A stretch of DNA of 64,000 nt from positions 1-64,000 of the forward strand of contig CAAGHJ010000014.1 in the NCBI GenBank assembly GCA_900769635.1. Direction: 5' to 3'. This DNA comes from Bacilli bacterium (GTDB taxonomy: Bacteria > Bacillota_I > Bacilli_A > RF39 > UBA660). Made by a program: the position numbers and the translations under genes. The notes beneath the pieces were generated by a model, which had not been told where the DNA came from, did not search any database, and saw only the letters and a program-made list of their open reading frames with translations. Below, piece by piece: positions 62,463-64,000 of this stretch. Position 1 is the first letter of the stretch; the number at the start of each line of letters is the position of its first letter.

Positions 62463-63764
62463 ATGAATAATAATGTACAATCCAACACCCCTAACCAAGG
62501 GAATATTGTTAATATGGATAAGCCCAAAGTAGTACCAATAGTAGAGGAAAAAAATAAGACTTTTACTTATAAAGCCAGAGGTAAGGCAGGTAAAGTAATT
62601 AATGACACAGTAGAAGCAAGTTCTTTAGAAGATGCCAAAAACTATTTGCTGTCAAACGGTTTTCAAATAATCAAAATCAAAGAAGATAAATTAGCTAGCA
62701 CCGTCAGAATAGGTGGTACGTCTAAACCAATGAAAACCGGAGAATTAGTTTTCTTCTTAACTCAACTTTCAACTTATATTAAGTCCGGCATCCCATTAAC
62801 AGATGCAATGGCTATACTAAGTAGACAAACAAAGAAGAAAAATACCCAAAAAGTATTCTCTAAAATAGTGTATGAACTAAATAAGGGGGTACCATTTAGT
62901 AAATGCCTTGCTAATGAAGGGAAAGTCTTCCCTAAAATGCTAATAAACATGGCCCAAACAAGTGAGCTTACCGGAAATTTAACAGAGGTATTAGATGAAA
63001 TGGCCGAATACTATAAGAGAAAAGATACAAATAGGAAGCAGATTATCAGTGCTTTAACATACCCAACGGTAATACTAATATTTGCCGTCTGTATTCTGGC
63101 CTTCGTTATTATGTATATCGTTCCTGAATTTACAGATATGTATGGGCAATTAAACAGTGAATTACCAAAATTAACCAAAGCCGTAGTTGCATTTAGTGAC
63201 TTCGTTGTGGCATATAAATTCATAATACTTTTTGGTATAATTGCAGTTGTACTATTTCTAAATGTAATGTATAAAAATATAACATCATTTCGCTACGCGG
63301 TTCAATATACTCTTATGCACATACCAGTTATAAAAGAAATCATAATATATAATGAACTAGTAATATTTACCTCAACTTTTGCATCACTTTTAAAATATGA
63401 CGTCTTTATAACTGATAGTATGGAGATACTAGGAAAAGTAAGCAATAACGAAATATATAAAAAGATGATAAAAAATGCTGTTTTAAATCTAAGTAATGGA
63501 GCTGGTCTTGCTCCAGCCTTTAAAGGCCAATGGGCATTCCCCGTTCCAGCCTATGAGATGTTATTAACAGGAGAAAAAACCGGTAAACTCGGCCCTATGA
63601 TGGAACACGTATCCAAATATTATAGTGAAGAACAAACAAATATTATAACAAGATTAAAAAGCCTAATTGAACCAATTATGATAATACTTCTTGCTATAAT
63701 AGTTGGAGTAATACTTTTAGCTGTCGTTCTTCCAATGTTTAGTATATATAAGGAAATGGTGTAA
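62463..63764 (+). CDS. pilC: Type IV pilus platform protein PilC
   Basis: 433 residues, GspF/PilC family with two repeated T2SS-F domains. TFTYKARGKAGKV is a short N-terminal ARC-like part. FLTQLSTYIKSGIPLTDAMAIL and MLINMAQTSELTGNLTEVLD mark domain 1, and EMLLTGEKTGKLGPMMEHVSKYY marks domain 2. Three membrane helices. It differs clearly from TadB/TadC at 39-40.6 kb, so a second pilus system starts here. GAGGGAG start; extended -10 TGA-TACAAT at 62425-62430. Confidence 0.94.
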   Translation: MNNNVQSNTPNQGNIVNMDKPKVVPIVEEKNKTFTYKARGKAGKVINDTVEASSLEDAKNYLLSNGFQIIKIKEDKLASTVRIGGTSKPMKTGELVFFLTQLSTYIKSGIPLTDAMAILSRQTKKKNTQKVFSKIVYELNKGVPFSKCLANEGKVFPKMLINMAQTSELTGNLTEVLDEMAEYYKRKDTNRKQIISALTYPTVILIFAVCILAFVIMYIVPEFTDMYGQLNSELPKLTKAVVAFSDFVVAYKFIILFGIIAVVLFLNVMYKNITSFRYAVQYTLMHIPVIKEIIIYNELVIFTSTFASLLKYDVFITDSMEILGKVSNNEIYKKMIKNAVLNLSNGAGLAPAFKGQWAFPVPAYEMLLTGEKTGKLGPMMEHVSKYYSEEQTNIITRLKSLIEPIMIILLAIIVGVILLAVVLPMFSIYKEMV

Positions 63765-63767
63765 ACT

Positions 63768-64000
63768 ATGGACATAGTATTTATAATAATATACTTCATT
63801 TTTGGAGCCGTTATGGCATCATTTTTCCACGTCGTAGCAACTAGACTCTCAACTGGACAATCAATAATATCTCCGCCATCTCACTGTACTTATTGTAACC
63901 ATAAATTATCCTGGTATGAACTAATCCCAATCGTATCCTATATTTCCTTTAAAGGAAAATGCCATCATTGTCATCATCGCCTACCTGTAAGCTATCTTCT
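63768..64000 (+). CDS. pilD: Prepilin peptidase PilD, cut by window end
   Basis: The first 77 residues are visible. An N-terminal helix IVFIIIYFIFGAVMASFFHVVATRL is followed by CTYC ... CHHC, the zinc-binding CxxC pair of type IV prepilin peptidases. It starts three bases after pilC stops. The catalytic Asp residues lie beyond the window. Confidence 0.9.
   Translation, partial: MDIVFIIIYFIFGAVMASFFHVVATRLSTGQSIISPPSHCTYCNHKLSWYELIPIVSYISFKGKCHHCHHRLPVSYL

Overview
The window is a 64 kb, very AT-rich, gene-dense bacterial segment from a low-GC Firmicutes (Bacilli-type) organism. Supporting signs are consensus sigma-A promoters (often with an extended TGN -10), strong AGGAGG or AGGTGAT ribosome binding sites, standard stop codons including TGA, and the Bacillus gene order spoIVFA-spoIVFB-rplU-prp-rpmA. 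It is a spore former or a recent descendant of one: spoVS, cotJB, cotJC, spoIVFA, spoIVFB, sigG and a ylmC/ymxH gene are all present and intact. The overall style (thioester adhesin with sortase, TasA-like proteins, a Tad pilus and a type IV pilus) suits an uncultured gut lineage such as the RF39-like or Erysipelotrichales-like Bacilli. That placement is inference.

Layout. 0-3.3 kb: an orphan AbiEi-type (DUF6088) regulator with inverted repeats upstream, a radical SAM protein on the minus strand, and the tRNA methylthiotransferase mtaB. 3.3-10.1 kb: parE, a large secreted cohesin/dockerin-like surface protein, and uvrB. 10.1-13.2 kb: a tandem pair of related unknown membrane/cytosolic proteins, a TasA-like secreted protein, and a small kinase-like protein. 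13.2-17.7 kb: spore genes spoVS, a CotJA-like/CotJB fusion and cotJC, then a GH31-family protein that seems to have lost catalytic residues, and a YgjP-type metalloprotease. 17.8-20.6 kb: a three-gene surface cassette of thioester adhesin, sortase and membrane protein. 20.7-27.8 kb: mutS, an SDR, a methionine gamma-lyase family gene, tRNA-Leu, pyk, arginase and tRNA-Arg. 28.0-32.9 kb: one apparent operon of LiaF-like and DUF4097 proteins followed by glyA-thyA-folA-pyrH. 32.9-36.1 kb: an unknown gene of different composition, a DUF2130 protein, clpP and an MBL hydrolase. 36.1-41.5 kb: a compact Tad pilus operon followed by a second TasA/pilin-like protein. 41.5-44 kb: spoIVFA-spoIVFB and rplU-prp-rpmA with an L21 leader. 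44-46.4 kb: two tandem genes with almost the same VirB2/TrbC-like two-helix membrane anchor, one carrying a GH24 lysozyme-like domain and the other an SGNH hydrolase domain. 46.4-52.2 kb: tRNA-Ser, a VanY-type carboxypeptidase, a NatAB-like ABC exporter, a 49-residue ORF and typA. 52.3-59.4 kb: an unknown protein, a shortened AddB-like nuclease, two tRNAs, a NUDIX hydrolase, recD2 and a 50-residue protein. 59.4-64 kb: sigG, ylmC-like, an AT-rich gap with a hairpin element, a lone TnpB with a probable omega RNA, and the start of a type IV pilus locus (pilC, pilD cut by the window edge).

How they work together. Spore assembly genes are dispersed in three blocks. Two secretion-pilus machines (Tad and type IV pilus), a sortase cassette, two TasA-like proteins and the two anchored hydrolases point to a strong investment in the cell surface. 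Several DNA repair and topology genes (parE, uvrB, mutS, addB-like) sit apart from their usual partners parC, uvrA, mutL and addA. The most unusual element is the pair of VirB2/TrbC-like anchors fused to different hydrolases at 44.0-46.3 kb. Next come the GH31 pseudoenzyme candidate beside the spore coat genes, the sortase lacking the usual Arg, and a recurrent GC-rich mini-palindrome upstream of promoters. All assignments come from reading the sequence; no database search was run.
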